Shown here piece by piece: positions 1-6,905 of a stretch of 6,905 bases of DNA. The notes beneath the pieces were generated by a model, which was not told the DNA's origin, did no database searches, and saw nothing but the letters and a program-made list of their open reading frames with translations. A program made the position numbers and the translations under genes. The stretch's first letter is position 1, and each line of letters opens with the position of its first letter. This DNA comes from Dehalococcoidia bacterium. Its GTDB lineage: Bacteria > Chloroflexota > Dehalococcoidia > Dehalococcoidales > JAUXAE01. The DNA lies in assembly GCA_030665535.1 (NCBI GenBank), contig DAOUZU010000050.1, forward strand, positions 1 through 6,905, given 5' to 3'.

Positions 1-1822
1 TATCTCGGTCAACCCCAATGACCCGGACCACCTCGTGGTCGCCATGATAGACTATAACTTCCCCGGCGTCACCAGCTATGTGAGCATTGACGGCGGCGCC
101 ACCTGGGATGGCCCCAACCAGCCCAAGATTCCCCGCGGCCAGTACAGCGGTGTTGGCGATCCGGTAACCGCCTTCGACTCTGAGGGCAATGTCTATGTCG
201 TCCAGATGTCCGTGAGCATAGAGGAATTCCAGCTGGGCGGTATCTGGGGCAACCTGCTGCTGGCGGGTATAGATGTCAGCAGCTCCAATGACGGCGGTTA
301 TACCTGGGAGAACGCCGTAGTGGCCTCACCGGGTGAGATTTTCACCCAGAGCTATCAGGTCCCCGAAGGGGAGAAATCCCGGGGGGAGCTATGGACCTAC
401 TTCGTTGACAAGCCCTGGATTACGATAGGCCCGGATCCGACTAACCCGGATAAAGAAATTATCTACGTCAGCTACACCTTGTTTGTTGAAGTTTATTCCC
501 TGGCCTGGCTGGACGAGCTGCCGGCCCTTGAGATAGTGGAGGAGAGGGCCGTTATTGAAATGGTCCGCTCCAGCGACGGTGGCGCCACCTGGTCAGCGCC
601 ACTTCAGGTGAGCCATGTAGTGAATATCAATCCCCAGGGTAATATCCCCGGCCGCCTGGTGCACGGTTCCCAGCCGATGGTAGACCCGGATGGCACCGTC
701 CACGTTGCCTACATAGACTCCGGCAACGACGGCACCTGGAAGGGCAACGCGGAGATATGGGTGGCCTCCTCCACCAACCGGGGGCAGACCTTCTCCCAGC
801 GCAAGATGGCGGCCGAGTTTCTGGAGCTGGACATCCTGCCGCGCTCTGCCTCCTTCCGCCTGTGGGGAACCGGTTTCCCCCAGACAACGGTAGGCCACAA
901 CGGCGAACTCTATATCACCTATGCCGCCTATCCGTCGGACAGGCCTTCTGACTCCGGCGATATATTCATGGTAGCCTCCACCAATGGCGGCGCCACCTGG
1001 TCACAGCCGGTACGTGTTAATGATGACGATACCAATCACCTCCAGTTCTTCCCCTCCATCAGCACCGACCCGTCCGGAGATCTGCACATGATGTGGGCCG
1101 ATACCAGAGACGACCCCTCCGAGTTGGCTTATCATATCTACTACTCCACTTCTACGGACAACGGCCAGACCTGGGAATTCAACAGCCGCGTAAGCGACTT
1201 CCCCTCCAACCCCAACTTTGCCTTCCCCGGCGGCTCCTTTATCGGCGATTACTTCTCCATAGCTGCCAGTGCCGATGATGTTTATATGGTCTGGGCCGAC
1301 AGCCGTATGGGTGAGGTAACCGGCCTTAACCAGAAGATTGCCTTCGCCCGCCAAAGGCTGATGCCAGCCCCCACCATATTCCTTTCGCCACCCTCCGGCC
1401 CCTCCGGCCGGGACGTAACCATCCAGGGGAGCAACTTTCAGCCGGAAACTGAGATATTCATTGATGTCGGCGGCGTGCTGACGTCTACCAGCTTCACCAA
1501 TAAGGACGGCGGTTTTACCACCACCATCTTCGCCCCCATCAGCGGCGAAGGGGCCAGGGATGTCATCGTCAGGGATATTTCGGGCAACGTGGCTGCCGCC
1601 TCATTCTTCACCGAGTTCGGCTTTGACTCTTTCCAGACGGAAATGGCCGATCTCAGCACCCGCCTGGATGAACTAAGCCTTGACCAGACACCCGTCGCCG
1701 ACGAGACTTCCACCGATGACAGCTTCTCTTGGCTGACGGCCCTCCTGGCCGGCGCCCTGCTGATAACACTGGCCACATCGGGCGCTCTCTGGTACCGGCT
1801 ACGGACCGTCGCCAATAAATAG
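1..1822 (+). CDS. Asp-box (BNR/sialidase-like) beta-propeller surface protein with IPT/TIG domain and C-terminal membrane anchor; 5' partial
   Basis: The reading frame is open to the left edge (first full codon at base 2), and the codons before the first possible start (GTG at 35) already encode family-like sequence (VNPNDPDHL), so the true start is outside. Numbering from base 35, six Asp-boxes of the S-x-D-x-G-x-T-W type lie at about residues 17-24, 84-91, 179-186, 246-253 (degenerate, ends in F), 315-322 and 373-380, a spacing typical of propeller blades. Family-like motifs DKPWI (125-129) and GDYFSIAA (from 404) followed by WADSR (420-424) are present. An IPT/TIG-like domain spans about 443-528, then a short polar segment and a membrane span at 566-587 with a basic tail. 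It is likely exported, with the propeller outside. Automatic annotation would say exo-alpha-sialidase, but I cannot assign the catalytic Arg triad, Asp or Tyr/Glu, so glycan binding without hydrolysis is equally possible. Confidence 0.88.
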   Translation, partial: ISVNPNDPDHLVVAMIDYNFPGVTSYVSIDGGATWDGPNQPKIPRGQYSGVGDPVTAFDSEGNVYVVQMSVSIEEFQLGGIWGNLLLAGIDVSSSNDGGYTWENAVVASPGEIFTQSYQVPEGEKSRGELWTYFVDKPWITIGPDPTNPDKEIIYVSYTLFVEVYSLAWLDELPALEIVEERAVIEMVRSSDGGATWSAPLQVSHVVNINPQGNIPGRLVHGSQPMVDPDGTVHVAYIDSGNDGTWKGNAEIWVASSTNRGQTFSQRKMAAEFLELDILPRSASFRLWGTGFPQTTVGHNGELYITYAAYPSDRPSDSGDIFMVASTNGGATWSQPVRVNDDDTNHLQFFPSISTDPSGDLHMMWADTRDDPSELAYHIYYSTSTDNGQTWEFNSRVSDFPSNPNFAFPGGSFIGDYFSIAASADDVYMVWADSRMGEVTGLNQKIAFARQRLMPAPTIFLSPPSGPSGRDVTIQGSNFQPETEIFIDVGGVLTSTSFTNKDGGFTTTIFAPISGEGARDVIVRDISGNVAAASFFTEFGFDSFQTEMADLSTRLDELSLDQTPVADETSTDDSFSWLTALLAGALLITLATSGALWYRLRTVANK

Positions 1823-1849
1823 CTGAACAAAGGGAATACCTCTTTAACA

Positions 1850-1857
1850 GGGGAGGG
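1850..1857 (+). promoter_or_regulatory. Ribosome binding site of the substrate-binding protein gene
   Basis: GGGGAGGG contains the core GGAGG (1852-1856), five bases before the ATG at 1862. It supports that start, which is also directly followed by a signal peptide. The 39-base gap after the preceding stop holds no clear promoter or terminator. Confidence 0.8.
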
Positions 1858-1861
1858 CAGG

Positions 1862-4450
1862 ATGTTAATAAAACGGTTATTCCGTCCTTGGGGCAGAGTG
1901 CTGGCCCTGGCGCTGGCCCTTATCCTCTTGGCTACGGCTCTTATCCAGCCGGTCTTGAGCTACGACCCGCCCCACCAGAACCCGGGGCCGGCTACAGATA
2001 CCATCTACTTCAAAGCCTTCCATGTGGATATCGCCCCGGCATCCCTTGAAAAGGGTGATATGGACATGTACATCTACAGCCTCAAAACGCTGGCCGCCGA
2101 GCAGCTAGAGGGCAACGTTGGTATAGAGGTATACCAAGCCCCGGCCACTTCCCTTTCCTTATTCCTCAATCCAGCGCCGGCCGTGGCCGGCCAGCTGAAC
2201 CCGCTCTCCATAGAGGAAGTAAGGTTCGCCCTTAACTACGTCATCAACCGTGATTTCATCGCCCAGGAAATATACAAGGGCATGGCCGAGCCTATGCTGG
2301 CCCATGTCAGCCACTTTGACTACGATTACCGCATCGTCAACCCGCTGGTGCGGGAGTTCAATATCTCCTACCAGCCAGAGCTGGCCCAGCAGATTGTTAC
2401 CGCCGAGATGACAGCCGCCGGCGCCCAGCTGGTGGACGACTACTGGCACTATAACGGCCAGCGCATAGATATACGCTTTATCATCCGCGTTGAGGACGAA
2501 CGGCGTGAAATCGGCGATCTCGTCCGCGCCGAGATGGACAAGCTTGGCTTCTTTGTCATCCCCATTTACCAGCAATTCGCCGCAGCCATCTACGCCGTCT
2601 ATGGCAATGACCCTCAGCTATTCGGCTGGCACATGTATACCGAGGGCTGGGGGCGCGGCTCCCCGGAGCGCTATGACTACGGCCTGATAAACCAGATGTA
2701 CGCCCCCTGGCTGGGCAACATGCCTGGATTCCAGGAAAGCGGCTTCTGGCAGTACGAGAACGAGCAGTTGGATGAGCTGGGCAAGCAGATATTCACCGGC
2801 GATTTCAGCGATGTAAACGAGCGGAACGACCTTTACCTGGATATGACGCGGATGGGCATGGAGGAAGCGGTGCGCCTGTGGGTAGTCACGGTGGTAAACA
2901 GCTTCCCGGCTATCACCGGCATTGAGGGCATCACCGAGGATGCCGCCTCCGGCCCCAAGAGCATGCTGACGTTCCGAAACGCCTACCTGCCCGGACAGAG
3001 CGAACTGACCATAGGCAGCCAGTGGATTTGGACGGAGCGCAGCACCTGGAATCCGGTGGGCGGCTTCGGCGATATATACTCAAATGACATCTGGCGCAAT
3101 ATGACCGACCCTCTCATCATCAGCCACCCCTTCACCGGCATACCGATACCCTTCCGGGTTCAGTATGATGTGGAAAGCGCCGGCCCCATCGGCAAGGTTG
3201 ACGTCCCCGCCAACGCCTTCCTGTGGAACGCCCAGGCGGGTGAGTTCTCATCCGTCGGCGCCGGCACCCAGGCCATCAGCATGGTCACCTTTGACCTTTC
3301 CGACTACTTCAGCTCCAATTGGCATCACGGCCAGCCGATAACGATGGCCGACGTCATCTACTCTATCTTCCAGACATTTGATATGGTCTACAACGAGGAC
3401 AAGGCCAACATCGAGTTCGCCATCGCCACCACCTCAAAACCGCAGCTTGAGCTCTACCGCGGCTTTCGCATAGTGGACGAAAACACGCTGGAGGTTTACA
3501 TAGACTTCTGGCACTTCGTGGACGATTACATCGCTTCCTACGCGGTCCCCGCCTCGCTCTCTATGCCCTGGGAGGTTCTGGCGGCTATGGACGAGGTCGT
3601 TTTTGCAGACCGACAGGCCTACTACACCGATACCGCCGCCCAGCGCTTTTCCGCAGACTGGCTCAGCCTTATCAACGACGGGCATGCCAGGCTGGTGAAG
3701 AACGCCCTGCGTGATTTTAGAGATGACGGCACTCTGCCGCTGGCGGCCCTTACCATTGACTCCGTGCCCCTGGTGACGCCAGCAGAGGCTATGGCCCGAT
3801 ACCAGGCGGCTATAGACTGGTTCGACCAGTACGGCCTGATGGTCATCTCCAACGGGCCCTACATGCTGGTAGACTTCGAATCGGCGGCCCAGTTCGCCGA
3901 ACTGGAAGCCTTCAGAGACCCCAGCTACCCCTTCAAGGCGGGAGAGTGGTACTACGGCGCCTCGCCGGCAATAGAGATTAACAGCGTTAACACCGGCACC
4001 GTAGCGCCCGGCGGTACGGCTTCTATCACGGTTGAAGTCGCCGGCCCCGGCGTGCTGGGGGTTGACTATCTTCTCTTCGACCCGGCAGCGGGCACGGTTA
4101 TGAAATCAAGCGCCGCCATCAATACAACGGCCGGTACTTTCACCATCAACCTCTCCGCCCAGGATACCCAGGGGATGCTGACCGGAGACCTCTACTATCT
4201 GTACGTTACGGCCTACAGCGATTCCATATCCTCACTGGCGGAGCGCCGCGCGGACATCGTGGTGGGGGCCGCCCCCAGCAACGGCACCGAACCGCCACCG
4301 TCGGACAACGGCACAACACCGCCACCCTCCTCAGGTGATAGCGACGGAGGCCTTTCCCCCATCGTCATCATACTACCATTGGCCATTCTGGCGGCCGGCG
4401 GCATTGCCTACTTCGTGCTGCGGGGCGGCCGGGCCAAGGAGACGGGTTAG
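1862..4450 (+). CDS. ABC transporter substrate-binding protein, family 5 (OppA/DppA-like), apparently circularly permuted, C-terminally membrane-anchored
   Basis: This 862-residue protein should bind peptides, oligosaccharides or a similar solute outside the membrane and deliver it to the two permeases encoded next. Residues 1-33 look like a signal peptide (basic start, hydrophobic 12-31, possible cleavage after VLS) with no lipobox Cys. Family blocks are clear but in unusual order. First come blocks normally found in the C-terminal half: IYFKAF (48-53), GDMDM (65-69), VRFALNYVINRD (120-131), GMAEP (140-144) and YQPELA (170-175). Then, from about residue 382, come the usual N-terminal ones: LTIGSQW, WHHGQPITMADVIYS (487-501) and SNGPYML (663-669). 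About 706-803 looks like an Ig/FN3-like beta domain, 805-830 is a Pro/Ser/Gly linker, and 834-853 a membrane span with a basic tail. Family members are usually 500-600 residues. The substrate cannot be told from sequence. The family call is firm; the permutation is my reading of motif order. Confidence 0.9.
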   Translation: MLIKRLFRPWGRVLALALALILLATALIQPVLSYDPPHQNPGPATDTIYFKAFHVDIAPASLEKGDMDMYIYSLKTLAAEQLEGNVGIEVYQAPATSLSLFLNPAPAVAGQLNPLSIEEVRFALNYVINRDFIAQEIYKGMAEPMLAHVSHFDYDYRIVNPLVREFNISYQPELAQQIVTAEMTAAGAQLVDDYWHYNGQRIDIRFIIRVEDERREIGDLVRAEMDKLGFFVIPIYQQFAAAIYAVYGNDPQLFGWHMYTEGWGRGSPERYDYGLINQMYAPWLGNMPGFQESGFWQYENEQLDELGKQIFTGDFSDVNERNDLYLDMTRMGMEEAVRLWVVTVVNSFPAITGIEGITEDAASGPKSMLTFRNAYLPGQSELTIGSQWIWTERSTWNPVGGFGDIYSNDIWRNMTDPLIISHPFTGIPIPFRVQYDVESAGPIGKVDVPANAFLWNAQAGEFSSVGAGTQAISMVTFDLSDYFSSNWHHGQPITMADVIYSIFQTFDMVYNEDKANIEFAIATTSKPQLELYRGFRIVDENTLEVYIDFWHFVDDYIASYAVPASLSMPWEVLAAMDEVVFADRQAYYTDTAAQRFSADWLSLINDGHARLVKNALRDFRDDGTLPLAALTIDSVPLVTPAEAMARYQAAIDWFDQYGLMVISNGPYMLVDFESAAQFAELEAFRDPSYPFKAGEWYYGASPAIEINSVNTGTVAPGGTASITVEVAGPGVLGVDYLLFDPAAGTVMKSSAAINTTAGTFTINLSAQDTQGMLTGDLYYLYVTAYSDSISSLAERRADIVVGAAPSNGTEPPPSDNGTTPPPSSGDSDGGLSPIVIILPLAILAAGGIAYFVLRGGRAKETG
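4280..4333 (+). repeat. Short tandem repeat encoding the Pro-rich linker of the binding protein
   Basis: Two adjacent 27-base units encode NGTEPPPSD and NGTTPPPSS, with 19 of 27 bases matching by eye. They form the flexible spacer between the beta domain and the membrane span. This is ordinary low-complexity linker sequence of surface proteins, and its length may vary between strains. Confidence 0.6.
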
Positions 4451-4476
4451 CGGCGCCAGAGGGATAAATAGAGTTT

Positions 4477-4481
4477 AAGGA
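4477..4481 (+). promoter_or_regulatory. Ribosome binding site of the DppB-type permease gene
   Basis: AAGGA lies five bases before the ATG at 4487 and supports that start. It sits in a 36-base gap after the stop of the binding-protein gene; no promoter or terminator is visible in the gap, which fits cotranscription. Confidence 0.65.
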
Positions 4482-4486
4482 CGGCC

Positions 4487-5539
4487 ATGTCACCACTCAT
4501 TGCCAAACTGGCGATACGAGGGCTGACTCTCTTCGGCGTCCTTCTCATAGTTCTCCTGTTGGTGGTGGTTACGCTCGGTGCCACCGGCTTTTCGGACAAT
4601 ATGCTCCAGGCCACCGTCAACGAGGAGATGCGCGGCCTGCGCCAGTCCCTTGCTGAGACCATCCGCGACCCGGTGGAGCTGGAGAAAGCCCTGGAGCAGC
4701 GCCGCCTGGAGCTGGTCAGTTTCTACGGCCTGGACAACCCCTGGTATTCCCGTCTGCCCGCCGCCGTGTGGCGGGTGCTTACCTTTGACCTGGGCGAGGC
4801 GCGCACCATCCGCAGCTTCGACGGCTCCAGCCGTGTCACGGACATAGTCACCGAGCGGTTGGGCAACACCATAATCCTGATTACCACCGCCTCCGTTATA
4901 ACAGCCATCCTGGGGCTGGCCATAGGGCCGCGCCTGGCCAGCCGGGCCGGCAGCCGGATGGACCGCACTTCCAGCCTCTTCCTAGCCCTCTCCTACGCCC
5001 TGCCCGCCTGGTGGGTTGGTATCTTCCTGATACTTCTCTTTTCCTTCCAGTTTGATATCTTCCCATCAGGTGGTATGCTCAGCCAACCGCCGCCGGAGGG
5101 GGGGCTGGCCCGCTTCGGCGACCAGCTGTGGCACGCCGCCCTGCCCATCATCACCATGGTGTTGGTTTCCTTCGGCGCCTGGGCCTACTCCGTCCGCACG
5201 ATGGTGCTCAACACCGCCCAGGAGCCCTTCGTCACCGTGGCCCGGGCCAAGGGCCTGCCGGAAAGCGTTATAGAAAGGCGCCACATCCTGCGGGTGGCCG
5301 CCCCACCCATCGTCACCAGCCTGATGCTGGGCCTGGCCGCCTCCCTAGGTGGCGCCATCCTGGTGGAAACGGTTTTCAACTGGCCGGGTATGGGCCGCCT
5401 CTACTACGACGCCATTTTGGCCGCCGATGAAACCGTCATCGTCGCCCTCACCTTCATCTTCACCCTTATCTACATCATCGCCCGTTTTATCCTGGAGATA
5501 CTCTACCTAGTACTTGACCCCCGCATAAGGTACGCCTGA
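4487..5539 (+). CDS. ABC transporter permease, DppB/OppB type
   Basis: This 350-residue inner-membrane protein would form one half of the translocation channel of the importer. Membrane spans are read at about 13-33, 128-148, 163-188, 218-240, 275-297 and 317-343. DppB-family landmarks are clear: YGLDNPW (80-86) and LTFDLGEA (98-105) before span 2, FPSGG (192-196) after span 3, HAALPIIT (216-223), the EAA-loop ARAKGLPES (252-260) that contacts the ATPase, then GGAILVETVF and WPGMG (288-303), and the terminal DPRIRYA (344-350). The outer segment between spans 1 and 2 is about 95 residues, somewhat longer than usual; it has a charged, helical-looking stretch (about 45-75) and lacks the common PGDP motif after span 1. 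The start is supported by AAGGA at good spacing. The gene directly follows the binding-protein gene and is followed after 2 bases by the second permease gene. Confidence 0.95.
   Translation: MSPLIAKLAIRGLTLFGVLLIVLLLVVVTLGATGFSDNMLQATVNEEMRGLRQSLAETIRDPVELEKALEQRRLELVSFYGLDNPWYSRLPAAVWRVLTFDLGEARTIRSFDGSSRVTDIVTERLGNTIILITTASVITAILGLAIGPRLASRAGSRMDRTSSLFLALSYALPAWWVGIFLILLFSFQFDIFPSGGMLSQPPPEGGLARFGDQLWHAALPIITMVLVSFGAWAYSVRTMVLNTAQEPFVTVARAKGLPESVIERRHILRVAAPPIVTSLMLGLAASLGGAILVETVFNWPGMGRLYYDAILAADETVIVALTFIFTLIYIIARFILEILYLVLDPRIRYA
5525..5530 (+). promoter_or_regulatory. Weak, distant Shine-Dalgarno-like site before the second permease
   Basis: ATAAGG inside the end of the first permease gene lies 11 bases before the ATG at 5542, farther than is usual. 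With the preceding TGA only 2 bases from that ATG, translation of the second permease is probably coupled to that of the first rather than driven by a strong site of its own. Confidence 0.35.
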
Positions 5540-5541
5540 CG

Positions 5542-6905
5542 ATGAATTTCAGAGAGATACTTAGAGTACTTATGTCAAGTAAGTCCGGCCGCACCGGGGT
5601 CGCCTTCTTCATTATGCTGGTGGTCGTCTCTCTCTACGTAATCGTCGCCTATCCGCTGGACTTCGGCTCCCGCCTGTGGAACAACCCCGCCGAGTGGGCC
5701 GATAATCCCAAGAGCGTTCCCCCCGTGTGGACGAAATATTTTTCAAGCACCGACAAAGTGTCCCACACAACCTTCAACGCCGAAGAGCCGTCTGCATCTG
5801 AAACTGTCAACGGCCTAACCTTCCAGAGCCACAGCTTTGAGATAGACTACGCCTACGACGAGTTCCCTACCTTCACCTCCTGGTCTATTAGCGAAGTCAC
5901 CTTCAACGAGCGCTCACCCGTAATCTCTCTCTCCATCATCCGCCCCGACGGCAAGGAGATTCTCCTTTTAAGGCATGTCGTTCCCGGGCCCTCGGCAGCG
6001 GAGAGCTTCCCCATCACCCGCTATGAAGATTCGCCTTTCCGCATCTTTCTGAGCGGCGACAGCACCGTGCTCTTCAATGTCTCCGACTTTCTCAAGCAAG
6101 AGTTCGACCTGAACATAGACTCCGCCGACCTGCGCGGCCACATAGACGAGGTTATCTTCGGCGTCCCTGATGGGACGGGAACGGGCTTCAGTGTCCTCAA
6201 AGGCACCTACACCGTTATCACCGCCACCAGGTTCACCCACCCCGGTGACAGCATCGGCCAGGTGGGCTTCGTACTTGGCGGCTCCGTGTACGGCCTGATG
6301 GGCACCGACTCCCAGGGACGGGACTTGGCCACCGGGCTCCTCTTCGGCTTTCCCATCGCCCTGCTCATCGGCCTGTCTACGGCCATAGCCACCACCATCA
6401 TCGGCACCTTTTTAGGCATCACCAGCGGCTACCTGGGCGGCAAGACGGATACCTTAATCCAGCGCGCCAGCGATATCATGGCCAACATACCCCTGCTGCC
6501 CATCCTTATCTTTTTCGCCTTTATTATCGGCCAGAAGCTCTGGCTGGTAATTCTCGTCCTGATTATCTTCGGCTGGCCCGGCCTTACCATCATGGTACGC
6601 TCAATGGTGCTGCACGCCAACTCCAGCCAGCTTGTGGAGTCCACCCGGGCACTGGGAGCCTCCAAGATGCGCATTATGTTCCGCCATGTCCTCTTCCAGA
6701 TAGCTCCCTTCGTGCTGGCCCAGATGATATTCTTCACCCCCGGCGCTATCCTGGCCGAGGCCGGCTTAAGCTTCCTGGGCCTGGGCGACCCCTCCATCCC
6801 CACCTGGGGGCAGATTCTGGAGAGCGGCTTCTCCACCGGTGCCGTCTACGCCGGCTACTGGTGGTGGGTGGTGCCGCCGGGCCTGCTGGTGGTGCTGGCG
6901 GCTAT
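5542..6905 (+). CDS. ABC transporter permease, DppC/OppC type, with large extracytoplasmic insert; 3' partial
   Basis: The frame runs open from ATG 5542 to the right edge (454 full codons), so only a short C-terminal piece should be missing. Landmarks of the DppC family are GTDSQGRD (254-261), span 2 at about 270-294 followed by GYLGG (296-300), R308/D311, the EAA-loop ESTRALGAS (366-374) with FRH (380-382), EAGLSFLGLGDP (406-417), PTWGQIL shortly after, and the start of the last span (WWWVVPPG, about 440-447). It would be the second channel half, pairing with the DppB-type protein. Span 1 is at about 19-37. Between it and GTDSQGRD lie about 215 residues, where typical DppC proteins have only a few dozen; this region is rich in alternating hydrophobic and polar residues, suggesting a beta-structured domain outside the membrane. 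An internal ATG at 5572 (Met11) is a possible alternative start without a better ribosome site. Confidence 0.93.
   Translation, partial: MNFREILRVLMSSKSGRTGVAFFIMLVVVSLYVIVAYPLDFGSRLWNNPAEWADNPKSVPPVWTKYFSSTDKVSHTTFNAEEPSASETVNGLTFQSHSFEIDYAYDEFPTFTSWSISEVTFNERSPVISLSIIRPDGKEILLLRHVVPGPSAAESFPITRYEDSPFRIFLSGDSTVLFNVSDFLKQEFDLNIDSADLRGHIDEVIFGVPDGTGTGFSVLKGTYTVITATRFTHPGDSIGQVGFVLGGSVYGLMGTDSQGRDLATGLLFGFPIALLIGLSTAIATTIIGTFLGITSGYLGGKTDTLIQRASDIMANIPLLPILIFFAFIIGQKLWLVILVLIIFGWPGLTIMVRSMVLHANSSQLVESTRALGASKMRIMFRHVLFQIAPFVLAQMIFFTPGAILAEAGLSFLGLGDPSIPTWGQILESGFSTGAVYAGYWWWVVPPGLLVVLAA

Noticed and set aside
35..46. GTG at 35 or ATG at 44 as the true start of the first gene.
   Set aside because: The frame continues upstream to the window edge with family-like residues, no ribosome site precedes either codon, and no signal peptide follows, although the C-terminal anchor implies export.
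578..589. Perfect 12-base palindrome GGTGGCGCCACC, with near copies at 92-103 and 986-997, resembling an operator or recombination site.
   Set aside because: All three copies encode the G-G-A-T part of Asp-boxes in the same frame (GGCGGCGCCACCTGG is identical at 92-106 and 986-1000). The protein repeat explains them.
1438..1830. Long minus-strand open frame opposite the end of the propeller gene.
   Set aside because: It is fully antisense to a well-supported gene, has low-complexity Ser/Val/Arg-rich content, no recognisable motif and no ribosome site that I can see; it arises from the GC-rich third positions.
1823..1861. Possible hairpin AAAGGG...CCTCTTT between the propeller gene and the binding-protein gene, considered as a terminator.
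   Set aside because: The stem is short and imperfect and no T-run follows; the segment mainly carries the ribosome site of the next gene.
1862..4450. Two separate fused or frameshifted genes, or an assembly error joining two binding proteins.
   Set aside because: The frame is continuous, with one signal peptide at the start and one anchor at the end, base composition is even throughout, and each family block appears only once.
6429..6836. Minus-strand open frame of 135 codons opposite the second permease.
   Set aside because: The plus strand here encodes conserved DppC motifs without interruption; the antisense product shows no family features.

Overview
The window is a dense, single-direction stretch: four plus-strand genes occupy almost all of it, with gaps of 39, 36 and 2 bases. 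The first gene is cut by the left edge and the last by the right edge. In order they are: (1) a cell-surface Asp-box (BNR/sialidase-like) beta-propeller protein with an IPT/TIG-type domain and a C-terminal membrane anchor; (2) a large family-5 (OppA/DppA-like) substrate-binding protein of an ABC transporter, with a signal peptide, a C-terminal Ig-like domain, a Pro/Ser/Gly linker and a membrane anchor; (3) a DppB-type permease; (4) a DppC-type permease with a very large extracytoplasmic insert. The ATPase genes that normally complete such a transporter are not in view and probably lie to the right. No RNA gene, mobile element, CRISPR array, clear promoter or terminator was seen, and no minus-strand frame looks real.

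The host is probably a prokaryote with a single cell membrane, since two exported proteins end in a single membrane span plus a short basic tail, without a lipobox or sortase motif. DNA that is GC-rich by eye with frequent ATA isoleucine codons, IPT/TIG domains of the SPPSGPSG type and good Shine-Dalgarno sites would fit Chloroflexota of the Dehalococcoidia kind. Some archaea also carry C-terminally anchored binding proteins and permeases with long outer loops, so an archaeon cannot be excluded. This placement is inference.

Genes 2 to 4 read as an oligopeptide/oligosaccharide-type importer: the anchored binding protein captures substrate outside the membrane and the two permeases form the channel. 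Gene 1 lies just upstream without an obvious terminator and may work at the same surface, for example by binding or trimming glycans. The most notable observation is that the conserved blocks of the binding protein appear in circularly permuted order: the usual C-terminal half comes first, then the usual N-terminal half. Together with the permease insert, this suggests an unusual, possibly co-evolved, import module.
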